Numbered from the stretch's first letter, positions 1-8,263 are shown. The stretch: DNA of 45,460 nucleotides from Caldilineaceae bacterium (GCA_023384455.1 JAHDWH010000019.1:1-45460), one strand, 5' to 3'. Notes: generated from the sequence alone by a model not told the origin. Program-made: numbers and translations.

Positions 1-2
1 AA

Positions 3-54
3 GTGCGGTTGCAAACCGCACCTACGTTTTACCATCTCGTTGACCAGTACAGAA
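3..54. repeat. Left-end copy of ~50-bp dispersed repeat
   Basis: It contains the small palindrome GTGCGGTTgcAAACCGCAC followed by CTACGTTTTACC and TTGACCAGTACAGAA. The reverse complement of the same sequence, with one substitution in the loop and one 3-bp indel, lies at 45388-45436, so the two ends of the window are inverted copies of each other. The stem resembles the short palindromes at 35291 and 43118, which are also followed by a CTAC/TTAC motif. It is probably a dispersed intergenic palindrome. Confidence 0.8.
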
Positions 55-68
55 ATAGGAGATTGCCT

Positions 69-335
69 GTGACAACCCAAGTTCTTGTCCAAGAAGATGT
101 ACGTGTCCTCGTGCGGGTTCTGCCGTCCGGCTCCGTGCAGCCCACCTCCTTTGTCTGGCGGGATCAGACCCGCTATGTGTCGGACGTGGGCCGCCAGTGG
201 GAAGAACGGGTAGGCGGCAAGAGTCTGCGCTGTTTTCTGATCAAAGCCGTAGACAATTCTCAATACGAACTACGCTGGGACCCAGCCGCAGACCGGTGGT
301 CGTTGCAGCGGGCCTGGCTGGATAATCTGGTGTAA
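69..335 (+). CDS. Small DUF6504-like protein
   Basis: An 88-residue protein of unknown function. The GTG start at 69 is chosen because AGGAGAT ends seven bases upstream; an upstream in-frame GTG at 3 lies inside the palindromic repeat and is unlikely. The spacing of conserved-looking residues (SFVWRDQTRYV, then W.ER, then YELRWDP and W.L.R) resembles the DUF6504 family of small single-domain proteins, which share an 'F.WRGRRY.V' core. No signal peptide or membrane segment is visible. The family link is from memory of the pattern and is moderate only. It is probably monocistronic, with the next gene 218 bases downstream. Confidence 0.6.
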   Translation: MTTQVLVQEDVRVLVRVLPSGSVQPTSFVWRDQTRYVSDVGRQWEERVGGKSLRCFLIKAVDNSQYELRWDPAADRWSLQRAWLDNLV

Positions 336-553
336 AGTCGTGACCACACAGCTTTTTCATCTGGCTCAATTGGACCACGCCTTCACATTCTGGAAATCTT
401 TTGCGCCGGGAGAAAGCCTGCAAGCCGATTCGTCGTAATGTGGCTTGCAACATTTTTGCACTATCCTGCCCCTGTACCCGGTCAGAACAGATCGGACCAG
501 AACTCAAGATAGCCGAGTTGCTCGGTTATGACCAACAACAGGAGCAGGAACAG

Positions 554-1141
554 ATGAATGACATCGCCGGAATGGTAATCGGAATGCTGGGCAGCGGTGA
601 AATGGATCAATTGAGCAGCCAATTGGGCGTAGATTCGGCCAGCACACAGAAGGCAGTGGGCGCGGCTGTGCCAATGCTGTTGAGCGCACTGGGCAAAAAC
701 GCTGCATCCCCCCAGGGCGCCGCTGCCTTGCTGGGCGCGCTGCGCCGGGATCACGACGGCAGCGTGCTGGACAATGTGAGCACCGCCCTGAGCAGCGGAT
801 CGTTGGGCCAGGATGGGGCAGGGATTCTGGGCCACGTGTTGGGCAGTAAGCAGAAGAAAGTGGCCGCGGGCATCGGCCAGGCCAGCGGTCTGACCGGGGC
901 CAGCAGCGGCCAGTTGCTGGCGTTGCTGGCCCCGCTGGTGCTGGGTAGTCTGGGCAAAACCCAGCGGGAAGACGGGCTGGACGCGACGGGATTGGCTTCT
1001 CTGCTGAGCGGCCAACGCGCTCAGGCCAATGCGGGTCTGGGTGGGCTGGCTGGTCTGTTGGATATGGACGGCGACGGCGATATTACCGACGATGTGGTGA
1101 AATTGGGGTCTAAGCTGCTGGGAGGGTTCTTCGGCAGATAG
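554..1141 (+). CDS. DUF937 (YidB-like) family protein
   Basis: A 195-residue Gly/Ala/Leu/Ser-rich protein matching the DUF937 pattern: a short N-terminal helix (MNDIAGMVIGMLG), then 'LSSQLGVDSASTQKAVGAAVP' split over helices, and a repetitive alpha-helical body. The ATG at 554 is chosen because AGGAGCAGGA lies just upstream; reading further upstream gives an uncharacteristic Cys/Arg-rich extension. The C-terminus carries DMDGDGDITDDV, which fits a calcium-binding EF-hand/dockerin-type loop except that the usual final Glu is Val, followed by a helix LGSKLLGGFFGR. The function of the family is not established. A strong terminator follows at 1216. No export signal is visible. Confidence 0.85.
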   Translation: MNDIAGMVIGMLGSGEMDQLSSQLGVDSASTQKAVGAAVPMLLSALGKNAASPQGAAALLGALRRDHDGSVLDNVSTALSSGSLGQDGAGILGHVLGSKQKKVAAGIGQASGLTGASSGQLLALLAPLVLGSLGKTQREDGLDATGLASLLSGQRAQANAGLGGLAGLLDMDGDGDITDDVVKLGSKLLGGFFGR

Positions 1142-1215
1142 GCGGACGCGGAACTGTCTGATCTGTATCGATCTGCGCTGTGCTGTGTTCGTCTGTGGTA
1201 AGCTGAATGGAACAG

Positions 1216-1263
1216 AACGCCAGGGAAATGTCCTTTATTCGGACATTTCCCTGGCGTTTTTGG
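1216..1263 (+). terminator. Rho-independent terminator after the DUF937 gene
   Basis: Perfect 18-bp arms (1216-1233 and 1241-1258) around a 7-base loop, followed by a T-run (GTTTTTGG) on the plus strand. It lies between convergent genes, so it may also slow transcription of the minus-strand pair ending at 1282, although the minus strand lacks a T-run. Confidence 0.9.
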
Positions 1264-1281
1264 TCTCTATGGAAAGGGTCG

Positions 1282-1575
1282 TTAGCCAATTTGCGGAACC
1301 AACTCTGCGGTGAATGATTCCACATCAAGAACTGATTCTTCAGTGTAACGGTCAAACAGTACTTGCAGGATATCCTCATCGTAAATTTCACCGCTGCTGA
1401 CAAAACGCTCGACCTCTACGGAACCGTCACCGAAAAACTCTACCTCCCAACGTTCGCCAGGAACGGCCACAGCAACTAGGACAGCGTCCTCTCTCTGATG
1501 GGCCAAACTGTATTCGATTCTTTCTGCATCCAATTGAAAAAGAAAGGCTGTCAATTTCTTCATTGAATTCTTCAT
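1282..1575 (-). CDS. Small acidic protein, possible immunity/antitoxin partner
   Basis: A 97-residue acidic protein (Glu/Asp-rich throughout, low pI by eye) with no signal peptide. AGGAGG sits eight bases upstream of the ATG at 1575, a very strong ribosome site that fixes the start. The start overlaps the stop of the upstream 68-residue gene by four bases (ATGA), so the two are translationally coupled. Alternating strand-like segments (VLVAVAVPGERWEVEFFGDGS) suggest a compact alpha/beta fold. I do not recognise a named family. The small basic-then-acidic pairing is consistent with a detached toxin tip plus immunity protein, but this is inference only. Confidence 0.7.
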   Translation of the reverse strand: MKNSMKKLTAFLFQLDAERIEYSLAHQREDAVLVAVAVPGERWEVEFFGDGSVEVERFVSSGEIYDEDILQVLFDRYTEESVLDVESFTAELVPQIG

Positions 1576-1778
1576 CGTTCAAACCTCCTGTCCGTCAACA
1601 GCTTACGGACCACTCGAAATCCTGTCAAATTTCCTTCTGCGCCAGCTTCAATCGCTTCCCAACTCATTCGGCTAAACTGCTCCCAATCTGGCGATCCCGC
1701 AGGAAGGGGCGCTTGTTTGATGCTGCCGCGCTTCAATTTGAGTATATCAGCAACCGTCAAGCCCGAAAACTTATGCAA
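1572..1778 (-). CDS. Small basic protein, possible detached toxin domain
   Basis: A 68-residue Lys/Arg-rich protein (SIKQAPLPAGSPDWEQF then MSWEAIEAGA and VVRKLLTDRRFER). No ATG is available; the only start is TTG at 1778 with GGAG seven bases upstream, right after the stop of the ABC ATPase gene and in the same frame. It ends in a four-base overlap with the strongly initiated next gene. The 'LPxGSPxW...VVRKLLTDxRF' layout looks like C-terminal toxin modules I have seen in polymorphic toxin proteins, but I cannot name the family securely. It could be a free-standing module or a remnant of a longer protein. Confidence 0.55.
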   Translation of the reverse strand: MHKFSGLTVADILKLKRGSIKQAPLPAGSPDWEQFSRMSWEAIEAGAEGNLTGFRVVRKLLTDRRFER

Positions 1779-1805
1779 CGAGCGTCTCCAATAGAGATGA
1801 GGGGA

Positions 1806-2825
1806 CTACTCCTGCACACCTGCCAGCGTCAATTCCCGGGCCCGGTGACAACTGACGAAGCGGTCCGGCAGCACCTCTTCCAGGGCCGGGGATTCCGTGC
1901 GGCAACGGTCGATGACGTGTTTGCAGCGGGGGTGGAAATAGCAGCCACTGGGCGGGGAGGCCGGGTCGGCCACTTCGCCTTCCAGAATGATGCGCTGGGA
2001 GCGCAGCCGGGGGTCGGGCTTGGGCACGGCGGAGAGCAGGGCTTCGGTGTAGGGGTGCAGGGGCTGCTGAAAAAGCTCTTCCGTGGCGGCAATCTCCACA
2101 ATTTTTCCCACGTACATCACAGCCACCCGGTCGCTTACGTGCTTGACGACGCTCAAATCGTGGGCCACAAAGAGATAGGATAGCCCCATCTCCTCCTGCA
2201 ATTCCAGCATCAGATTGATAATCTGGGCCTGGACGGAAACGTCGAGAGCTGAGACCGGTTCGTCGGCCACAATCAGCGCCGGTTCCAGGGCCAGGGCACG
2301 GGCAATGCCGATGCGCTGACGCTGGCCGCCGCTGAAGGCGTGGGGATAACGGCTCATAAATTCCGGGGGCAGACCGACCAGCTTCAGCAACTCCTCCACC
2401 CGGTCCCGCCGGTCGCTCATACTGCCCACGCCGTTGACCAGCAGGGGTTCGCCGATAATGTCCAGCAGGGTCATACGCGGGTTGAGGGAGGAGTAGGGGT
2501 CCTGGAAGATCATCTGCATCTGCCTACGCAGGGGGCGCAGTTGGCTTTTGGGCAGGGTGGCGATATTGACCACCCGCTGGTTTTCCGTGAGGAAATTCAC
2601 ATCCCCCGCGGTCGGTGTCAGGGCGCGCAGGATGCAGCGGGAGGTGGTCGTCTTGCCACAGCCGCTCTCCCCCACCAGCGAGAGGGTCTCGCCTTTGCGG
2701 ATGGTAAAGCTCACGTCATCCACGGCGCGCACATTGCCCACCAGCCGACGCAGCAGCCCTTTGCGGATGGGGAAGTATTTTTTGAGTCCGTTGACTTCGA
2801 GAAGGGTTTGTCTGGTTTCGCTCAC
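1806..2825 (-). CDS. oppF: Oligopeptide ABC transporter ATP-binding protein (OppF type)
   Basis: A 339-residue ATPase of the Opp/Dpp/nickel importer family that powers peptide uptake from the cytoplasmic face. The Walker A motif GESGCGKT lies at residues 52-59, the Q-loop is at [13 protein letters not shown], the signature is FSGGQRQR, Walker B is [12 protein letters not shown] and the switch His is in FVAHDLS. The C-terminal OppF/OppD tail has the usual Cys pattern (GCYFHPRC...CRTESP). The start is GTG at 2825, overlapping the Uma2 stop by four bases. This is the distal ATPase of the operon; its first ~20 codons are repeated as a remnant at 3487-3548. Confidence 0.95.
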   Translation of the reverse strand: MSETRQTLLEVNGLKKYFPIRKGLLRRLVGNVRAVDDVSFTIRKGETLSLVGESGCGKTTTSRCILRALTPTAGDVNFLTENQRVVNIATLPKSQLRPLRRQMQMIFQDPYSSLNPRMTLLDIIGEPLLVNGVGSMSDRRDRVEELLKLVGLPPEFMSRYPHAFSGGQRQRIGIARALALEPALIVADEPVSALDVSVQAQIINLMLELQEEMGLSYLFVAHDLSVVKHVSDRVAVMYVGKIVEIAATEELFQQPLHPYTEALLSAVPKPDPRLRSQRIILEGEVADPASPPSGCYFHPRCKHVIDRCRTESPALEEVLPDRFVSCHRARELTLAGVQE

Positions 2826-3397
2826 GTAAATATGCCATCCAATTCCAATACAAAACCTGGCAGGACCGGATCGCCGGAGACCGTTTCTGGGTCATCCAGC
2901 ACTTCCAGCGCGTGTCCGGGCTGGTAGATGTAGACCTGTTGCGCCTGGGGATCGATCAGCCAACCCAGGCGTGCGCCGTTTTCCAAATACTCCGTCATTT
3001 TATCCTGAATATCAGCCAGCCTGTCGCTGTGAGATCGCAACTCCACCACGAAATCCGGGCAGATTAGGGCAAAGCGGCTCTGTTCCTGGCGGGTCAACGC
3101 ATCCCAACGCTTCTTGTGAATCCACGCCGAGTCGGGGGAACGGATCGCACCGTTGGGCAGAATAAATCCGGCAGACGAGTCAAAGACTTTACCTAAGCCG
3201 GTTTTCCGATTCCATAGCCACAGTTGGCCGGTCACTTCGGAATTGCGCGCCCCGGTGTCACTAGAGGCTGGCGGCATAATGATCACCTCCCCCTCGGCAG
3301 TGCGTTCCAGGCGTAGCTCCGGGTTGGCGACGCACAGTTGCCAGAACTTTTGATCGCTGATTGTCAGGGAACGTAAGTCCGGCATCATTACCGTCAC
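2822..3397 (-). CDS. Uma2 family (DUF820) endonuclease-like protein, copy A
   Basis: A 191-residue protein of the Uma2 family, which has a PD-(D/E)XK-like restriction-endonuclease fold and an unknown biological role. Motifs seen are RSPDSAWI (the P-D position), [11 protein letters not shown] (E-x... catalytic strand) and ARLGWLIDP...VYIYQPG. The GTG start at 3397 is shared with copy B, and 'gacctcctgt' on the plus strand gives an AGGAGGTC ribosome site. It overlaps oppF by four bases (GTGA). By hand count it differs from copy B at about 34 of 191 residues, and the first 44 residues are identical. It has no obvious role in peptide transport. Confidence 0.9.
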   Translation of the reverse strand: MTVMMPDLRSLTISDQKFWQLCVANPELRLERTAEGEVIIMPPASSDTGARNSEVTGQLWLWNRKTGLGKVFDSSAGFILPNGAIRSPDSAWIHKKRWDALTRQEQSRFALICPDFVVELRSHSDRLADIQDKMTEYLENGARLGWLIDPQAQQVYIYQPGHALEVLDDPETVSGDPVLPGFVLELDGIFT

Positions 3398-3489
3398 GGC
3401 TTGACCTCCTGTTCATACAAAAAGCAGCTCACTACCTGCCGCTCAGAAAGCCGTTGCAACTTCGGCTCGGCCACATCGCAGCGCCCCGG
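3394..3489 (-). pseudogene. Duplicated 3' remnant of oppD
   Basis: It matches the last ~95 bp of the intact oppD (4117-4212) with only a few changes and ends in the same stop overlapping the Uma2 GTG start. It lacks the rest of oppD. The fused oppF-remnant reading frame enters this segment out of frame and stops within it. It now acts only as the 5' leader of Uma2 copy A, keeping its AGGAGG ribosome site. Confidence 0.9.
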
Positions 3490-3548
3490 ATGGGGAAGTA
3501 TTTTTTGAGTTCGTTAACTTCGGGAAGGGTTTGTCTGGTTTCGTTCAC
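3487..3548 (-). pseudogene. Duplicated 5' remnant of oppF
   Basis: It repeats the first ~20 codons of oppF (VNETRQTLPEVNELKKYFPI against [20 protein letters not shown]) and begins with the same GTG overlapping the stop of Uma2 copy B. After the CGG junction the frame runs into the oppD remnant and stops after about 37 codons. Non-functional as an ATPase. Confidence 0.9.
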
Positions 3549-4120
3549 GTAAGTATACCACCCAATTCCAAAATGAAGCCCGGCAAGATTGGATCACCGG
3601 AGACGATTTCTGGATCATCCAATACTTCCAGCGCGTAACCGGGGCGATAGATATAGACCTGCTGCACCAGGGGATCGATCAGCCAGCCCAATCGTGCGCC
3701 GTTTTCCATATATTCCAACATTTTCTTGCGCACATCAGCCAGATCGTCGCTGCGGGAACGCAACTCCACCACAAAATCCGGGCAAAGGGAGGCAAAACGG
3801 CTCTGCTCCTGACGGGTCAGCGCTTCCCAGCGCTCCTTGCGAATCCAGGCTGCATCGGGAGAGCGGATAGCTCCATTGGGCAGAGTAAAGCCGGCTGAAG
3901 AGTCAAAAGCTCTGCCTAAACCGGTGCGCTGATTCCAAACCCACAGTTGGGCAGCGATGTCCAAATTGCGTGCTCCGGTGTCGCTAAAGGCTGGCGGCAT
4001 AATGATCACCTCCCCCTCGGCAGTGCGTTCCAGGCGTAGCTCCGGGTTGGCGACGCACAGTTGCCAGAACTTTTGATCGCTGATTGTCAGGGAACGTAAG
4101 TCCGGCATCATTACCGTCAC
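3545..4120 (-). CDS. Uma2 family (DUF820) endonuclease-like protein, copy B
   Basis: A 191-residue Uma2 protein, the paralogue of copy A. The catalytic-type motifs are present ([29 protein letters not shown]). The GTG start at 4120 overlaps the oppD stop by four bases, so this copy is directly coupled to intact oppD and is probably the original arrangement. The identical first 44 residues and the diverged remainder make the pair a mosaic. The family is known to be massively expanded in Cyanobacteria and Chloroflexota. No signal peptide. Confidence 0.9.
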   Translation of the reverse strand: MTVMMPDLRSLTISDQKFWQLCVANPELRLERTAEGEVIIMPPAFSDTGARNLDIAAQLWVWNQRTGLGRAFDSSAGFTLPNGAIRSPDAAWIRKERWEALTRQEQSRFASLCPDFVVELRSRSDDLADVRKKMLEYMENGARLGWLIDPLVQQVYIYRPGYALEVLDDPEIVSGDPILPGFILELGGILT

Positions 4121-5136
4121 GGCTTGACCTCCTGTTCATACAAAAAGCAGCTCACCACCTGCCGCTCAGAAAGCCGCTGCAACTTCGGCTCGGCCACATC
4201 GCAGCGCCCCGGCATAAAATCCGGGCAGCGGGGATGGAAGGAACAGCCCACGGGCCGGTTGTAGGGATGGGGAATGGAGCCGGTAATCGTCGCCAGCTTC
4301 GTGCGCGGCTTGGCGAGAATGCTGGGGATCGATTTGAGCAACGAACGGGTGTAGGGGTGTTTGGGCGCGTGGAAGATATCGTCCACCGGCCCCTCCTCCA
4401 CCACCTGGCCCAGATACATCACCACCACATCGTCGGCCATCTCCGCGATGACGCCCATATCGTGGGTGATGAGGATAATCGAGACTCCCTTCTCCTCCTG
4501 CAACTGGCGCAGCAGATCGAGAATCTGGGCCTGGGTGGTCACGTCCAGCGCAGTCGTCGGTTCGTCTGCGATCAGAATCCGGGGATCGCTGGAGAGGGCC
4601 ATGGCAATCATCACCCGCTGGCGCAGACCACCGCTGAGCTGGAAGGCGTACTCGTCGATGCGCCGCTCCGGTTTGGGGATGCCCACCTGACCGAGCAGGT
4701 CGATGGCCCTCTCCCGGGCCTCCTTCGGGCTGAGCTTTTGGTGCAGGCGGATGGCCTCGATAATCTGATTGCCGACGGTGTGGAAGGCGCTGAAGGAGGT
4801 CATCGGCTCCTGGAAGATCAGGGCAATCTCGCCGCCCCGGATATTCCGTATCTCCTGGCTGTCTGCGCCGAGGGTCGTCAGGTCCACCCGCTGGCTGTTG
4901 CCGGGTTGTTGCAGCCAAATGTTGCCCTGCTCAATGCGTCCCGGCTCCTCCACAATACGCAAAATGGAGCGGGCTGTCACACTCTTGCCGCAGCCGCTTT
5001 CGCCCACAATGCCCAGCGTCTGGCCGGGGTAGAGGTCAAAGCTGGCCCCTTCCACGGCGCGCACAACGCCCTCGTCCTGGCGGAAGTAGGTGTGGAGATT
5101 TTCGACGGAGAGAATGGGCGGTTGCGCAGGGTTCAT
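4117..5136 (-). CDS. oppD: Oligopeptide ABC transporter ATP-binding protein (OppD type)
   Basis: A 339-residue ATPase of the Opp/Dpp family. Walker A GESGCGKS is at residues 45-52, followed by Q-loop [10 protein letters not shown], signature LSGGLRQR, Walker [13 protein letters not shown] and His-loop ITHDMGV. The C-terminal tail [13 protein letters not shown] is the Cys-containing OppD extension. The ATG at 5136 ([14 protein letters not shown]) is chosen because it matches the family N-terminus; the longer frame runs through a palindromic repeat at 5148. No clear ribosome site is visible. It pairs with OppF (1806-2825), separated by the duplicated Uma2 block. Confidence 0.95.
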   Translation of the reverse strand: MNPAQPPILSVENLHTYFRQDEGVVRAVEGASFDLYPGQTLGIVGESGCGKSVTARSILRIVEEPGRIEQGNIWLQQPGNSQRVDLTTLGADSQEIRNIRGGEIALIFQEPMTSFSAFHTVGNQIIEAIRLHQKLSPKEARERAIDLLGQVGIPKPERRIDEYAFQLSGGLRQRVMIAMALSSDPRILIADEPTTALDVTTQAQILDLLRQLQEEKGVSIILITHDMGVIAEMADDVVVMYLGQVVEEGPVDDIFHAPKHPYTRSLLKSIPSILAKPRTKLATITGSIPHPYNRPVGCSFHPRCPDFMPGRCDVAEPKLQRLSERQVVSCFLYEQEVKP

Positions 5137-5147
5137 AGTAGGAAATC

Positions 5148-5179
5148 TTTGTATACACGGATTGGAAGGAACACGGATT
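5148..5179 (+). repeat. TTTGTATACACGGAT-type repeat, copy 1
   Basis: This 32-bp sequence recurs in inverse orientation at 6011-6042, about 80 per cent identical, and as a single-copy palindrome at 39774-39829. The two copies bracket the broken GxxExxY gene exactly. Confidence 0.75.
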
Positions 5180-5182
5180 TGA

Positions 5183-5991
5183 TCAGATGGATCTGACGCC
5201 GTAGATTTGCAGTTGCTTCTTGCCAAAGTTGACGATGAGACCGAATTGGAGTTCCAGGCTCTTCAGATAGGTATTCATTCTGGAAAAATCGTACTGAGTC
5301 GGGAAGTCCAATAGCGAGCGAATGTGAATCAGATAATTGTCCGCTGCTAATAATAGCTGTGTTTGGTGATGAGCCAGGACGGAATTGTCCCATCGAGCAG
5401 GAATCTCAATCTCTGTCACACAAGAGAGTTGATTCCCTGTAATTTCCAGAGCCACCAATTGGCGATAGACCGTTTCGGGATATCCCAGGCCATATTGTTG
5501 GGCGATAGTTAGGGTGTGATGACGGAGTTGGCGCAGAATTTCCCGGTCCATCTGGGAGAGATGAGGCTTGAAATGGCTATACTCCTCTAGAATATCAAAT
5601 TCTGGCTCATCCCAGAGAACTCGTTTTATCTGGATATTTTGTGGAGCAAAGTTGACCAGTAATCCCAAATCCTTCTCAAATATTTCAAATAGTGGATGAT
5701 CTGCGCGTATTGTTCGCCGAGAAACTGGGTTTGATAGGGCAGCGCCTTTAATTCCAGAATGATGGTGTCCCACACTATCAGATCAGGTTCAAAAACTTGA
5801 ATGTGAGCTTGGCGATGAACCAATGCCCGGTGAGGCTTGGATAGAAACGGTATGCCATTGCTTCTCAACAATTCCGCCAGGGCCTGATGATAAATCTCCT
5901 CAGACCAACCGGTCTGGAGTTCATTGCGTATCTGAAAGATCAATCCCCGCAGTCGATGCGTCAATTCTCCGTGCCGCAAAGCAACCATCAT
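5183..5991 (-). pseudogene. Frameshifted two-domain GxxExxY family protein
   Basis: Reading from 5991, the first frame gives a normal GxxExxY domain (HRLRGLIFQIRNELQTG then GWSEEIY, FEPDLIVWDTIILELKAL, HYLKY) but runs to a stop at 5626. The homologous continuation (FEKDLGLLVNFAPQNIQIK...) is in another frame that is open down to 5183. One single-base indel near 5675-5690 would restore a protein of about 268 residues. The second half contains another, weaker copy ending in GYPETVY...LELQFGLIVNFGKKQLQIYGV, so the original had two tandem domains. The function of the family is unknown. A sequencing error is an alternative to a true pseudogene. Confidence 0.88.
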
Positions 5992-6010
5992 TCACCTTCG
6001 CAGAGAAGTC

Positions 6011-6042
6011 TATCCGTGTTTTCTTCTATCCGTGTATACAAA
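6011..6042 (-). repeat. TTTGTATACACGGAT-type repeat, copy 2 (inverted)
   Basis: The inverse partner of 5148-5179, lying just upstream of the GxxExxY start and downstream of the permease stop. Together the copies form a ~0.9-kb unit (repeat, gene, inverted repeat) inserted between permease and ATPase genes of one operon. Confidence 0.75.
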
Positions 6043-6057
6043 CCTCTTTCCCAATAT

Positions 6058-7185
6058 CTATCCATACGGATCCGCCGCGTCGCGCAGACCGTCGCCCAGG
6101 AAGTTGAAGGCGAGAACCGCGACAATCACCGGGACGGCGGGGTAGAGCAGCCAGGGCGAAATGGCGATGGCCTGAATGTTCTGGGCCTGTTGCAGCAGTA
6201 CACCCCAACTGATAGCCGGGGCGCGCAACCCCAGGCCGAGAAAGCTGAGGGACGTCTCTGCAATAATCATTGTGGGCAGGGCCAGGGTGGTGGCGGCGAT
6301 GATATGGCTGAGAAAGGAGGGCACCATATGGCGGAAAATAATGCGCATCTGCCCCGCGCCGGCCAGCTCCGCTGCTGTCACAAAATCTTCTGTGCGTAGG
6401 GAGAGGAAGCGCCCCCGCACCACACGGGCCAGGGTCGTCCAGCCAATAATGCCCAGAATCAACGTAATCACAAAGTAGACACGGGTGATGGGCCACTCGG
6501 AGGGAACAGCCGCGGCCAGGGCCATCCACAGGGGAATCGTCGGGATGGAGCGCACGATTTCGATGATGCGCTGGATGATATTGTCCACCGCGCCGCCGTA
6601 AAGACCGGACAGCCCGCCCAGCAGAATGCCCAAAAAGAGGCTCATTGCCACACCGGCCAGCCCGATCACCATCGACAGCCGGGTCGCTATCATCAGCCTG
6701 GAGAAGAGGTCGCGCCCCTGCAAATCGGTACCGAGTAGGAAAATACTATCCTCCGCTCTGGCCCCTTCCACACCCAGCAAGTGGCGGTTGGTTTTGAACA
6801 GCCCCAGAAATTTGTATTCATAGCCTTCTGCCCACAATTTAAGCGGCACTTTGAGCGTTGGGTCAGGCTGATAGACCCGTTTGAACGTCACTGGATCCCG
6901 CTTGCCCGACAGCCCGAAGACGTGGGGGCGGAAGCTGTCGCCGTCGTACCAGTGGATGGGCTGGGGTGACAATAGAGAGCGTTGGGCCTCGGATTTGTGG
7001 GGGTCGGCGTAGGCCAGAAAGTCGGCAAAGACGACGCCCACATAAAAGAGGATAATAATAATGGCAGCAATCATCGCCAGTTTGTGCTTGCGGAAACGCC
7101 ACCACATCAACTGCCACTGGGTGGCGACGAAGATGCGCTGGGCAGCGACGGTCTCCTGCTCCTGGGGTTCGATGGCGACACTCAT
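6058..7185 (-). CDS. Peptide ABC transporter permease (OppC/DppC type)
   Basis: A 375-residue inner-membrane permease. The N-terminal OppC-type segment (WWRFRKHKLAMIAAIIIILFYVG) is TM1, followed by a ~130-residue extracytoplasmic insert longer than in typical OppC. The core has LLGTDLQGRDLFSRL, four to five more helices and the ATPase-coupling EAA loop (EDFVTAAELAGAGQMRIIFRHM split across two helices), ending in LGDGLRDAADP. The ATG at 7185 has AGGGGGGC upstream; the longer frame runs through a CGCAGAGACGCAGGGACGC dispersed repeat at 7201-7230. It works with the OppB-type permease just upstream. Confidence 0.95.
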   Translation of the reverse strand: MSVAIEPQEQETVAAQRIFVATQWQLMWWRFRKHKLAMIAAIIIILFYVGVVFADFLAYADPHKSEAQRSLLSPQPIHWYDGDSFRPHVFGLSGKRDPVTFKRVYQPDPTLKVPLKLWAEGYEYKFLGLFKTNRHLLGVEGARAEDSIFLLGTDLQGRDLFSRLMIATRLSMVIGLAGVAMSLFLGILLGGLSGLYGGAVDNIIQRIIEIVRSIPTIPLWMALAAAVPSEWPITRVYFVITLILGIIGWTTLARVVRGRFLSLRTEDFVTAAELAGAGQMRIIFRHMVPSFLSHIIAATTLALPTMIIAETSLSFLGLGLRAPAISWGVLLQQAQNIQAIAISPWLLYPAVPVIVAVLAFNFLGDGLRDAADPYG

Positions 7186-7261
7186 CAACTTTGCCCCCCT
7201 TCTCTGCGTCCCTGCGTCTCTGCGGGAGAACTCTGCTTGGGTGATTGTATTGTGATGCGAA

Positions 7262-8263
7262 TCAACTCTGCCCTTCCATCCCGTGGCGAATGCGGGGGTC
7301 AATCCACATCAGAATCAGGTCAGAAACGAATGTGCCGATAACCGTCAGAATGGAAAGAAGCAAGAGAATTGTGCCTGCCAGAAAGAGGTCCTGGGCGATC
7401 AGTGCCTTGAAAAGCAGGGGCCCGACAGTGGGCAGGCTGAGTACCAGGGAAACGATAATACTGCCGGAGACGACGAAGGGGAAAAGATAGCCGATGGTGC
7501 TGGCGAAGGGGTTCATCGCCGCGCGCACGGGATACTTCATAATGACCCGGTTGCGGGAAAGCCCTTTGGCCTGGGCAGTGACCACATAGGGTTTGCGCAG
7601 TTCATCCAGCAGATTGGCCCGCATAATGCGCACCACCTCCGCCATACCCGCCAGCCCCAGAATAAAGGCGGGCAGGGGCAGGTGCTTTGCCATATCCCAG
7701 ATTTTGGCCGCGCTCCAGCCCTGTTGCAGATATTCCGGCGAAAAGAGACCGCCGATATTCTGCACATTAAAGTACTTAAAGCTGGCGTAGAGCACAATCA
7801 GCGCCAGCATAAAGTTGGGCACGGCAATGCCGATAAAACCCAAAAATGTGAAGAAATAGTCACCCCACGAGTATTGACGCACCGCAGAATAGATGCCGAT
7901 GGGCAGGGCCAGGGCCCAGATGAGAAGGATCGCGGCCACCGAGACGATAATCGTCGTCGTCATGCGGTCGCCGATCACCTCCCGTACGGGCCGGTTATAC
8001 TCCATCGCCATCCCGTAATTGCCCTGCAGCATCAGTCGCGACCATTTAAGGTATTGGACGTAGATCGGCTGGTCCAGCCCGTACTGAATGCGCAGGGCCT
8101 GGGCCTCCTCCGTCGAGAGGACTGTGCCCGTGGCTTGCAGGTTGGCGATGTAGGCGGTCACGTAGTCGCCTGGCGGCAGTTGGATCACCACAAAGGAGAT
8201 GATCGACGCCGCCCAGATTGTCAGGATGCCCGCCAGAAAACGGCGGATGATGTAGTTGACCAC
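7262..8263 (-). CDS. Peptide ABC transporter permease (OppB/DppB type)
   Basis: A 333-residue permease with the canonical start (MVNYIIRRFLAGILTIWAASIISFVVIQLPPGD), a periplasmic segment with LRIQYGLDQPIYVQYLKW, six predicted helices, and the coupling loop KPYVVTAQAKGLSRNRVI. It ends in VSDLILMWIDPRIRHG, typical of OppB. The start is GTG at 8263 with only a weak upstream GGAA. It is the first gene of the operon and lies about 70 bases downstream of a strong promoter at 8333-8361. No substrate-binding protein gene accompanies it, which is unusual for an Opp operon. Confidence 0.95.
   Translation of the reverse strand: MVNYIIRRFLAGILTIWAASIISFVVIQLPPGDYVTAYIANLQATGTVLSTEEAQALRIQYGLDQPIYVQYLKWSRLMLQGNYGMAMEYNRPVREVIGDRMTTTIIVSVAAILLIWALALPIGIYSAVRQYSWGDYFFTFLGFIGIAVPNFMLALIVLYASFKYFNVQNIGGLFSPEYLQQGWSAAKIWDMAKHLPLPAFILGLAGMAEVVRIMRANLLDELRKPYVVTAQAKGLSRNRVIMKYPVRAAMNPFASTIGYLFPFVVSGSIIVSLVLSLPTVGPLLFKALIAQDLFLAGTILLLLSILTVIGTFVSDLILMWIDPRIRHGMEGQS

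Larger units (their letters stand above)
2764..4209 (-). repeat. 723-bp tandem duplication in the opp operon (two units)
   Basis: Unit A is 2764-3486 and unit B is 3487-4209, with an exact 723-bp offset. Each unit holds the first ~60 bp of oppF, one Uma2 gene and the last ~95 bp of oppD. The internal junction at 3487-3489 shares only CGG between the oppF and oppD parental sequences (2764-2766 and 4210-4212), so it arose by microhomology rather than long repeats. The flanks and the first ~130 bp of the Uma2 genes are almost identical, while the Uma2 centre and 3' part are clearly diverged. Confidence 0.93.

Noticed and set aside
241-507. Open frame on the minus strand overlapping the first small gene
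   Set aside because: It has no ribosome site, an atypical composition and largely overlaps the better supported gene at 69-335.
1563-2183. Long plus-strand open frame opposite oppF
   Set aside because: It is a mirror of the well-supported ATPase gene; such antisense frames accompany almost every GC-rich gene here.
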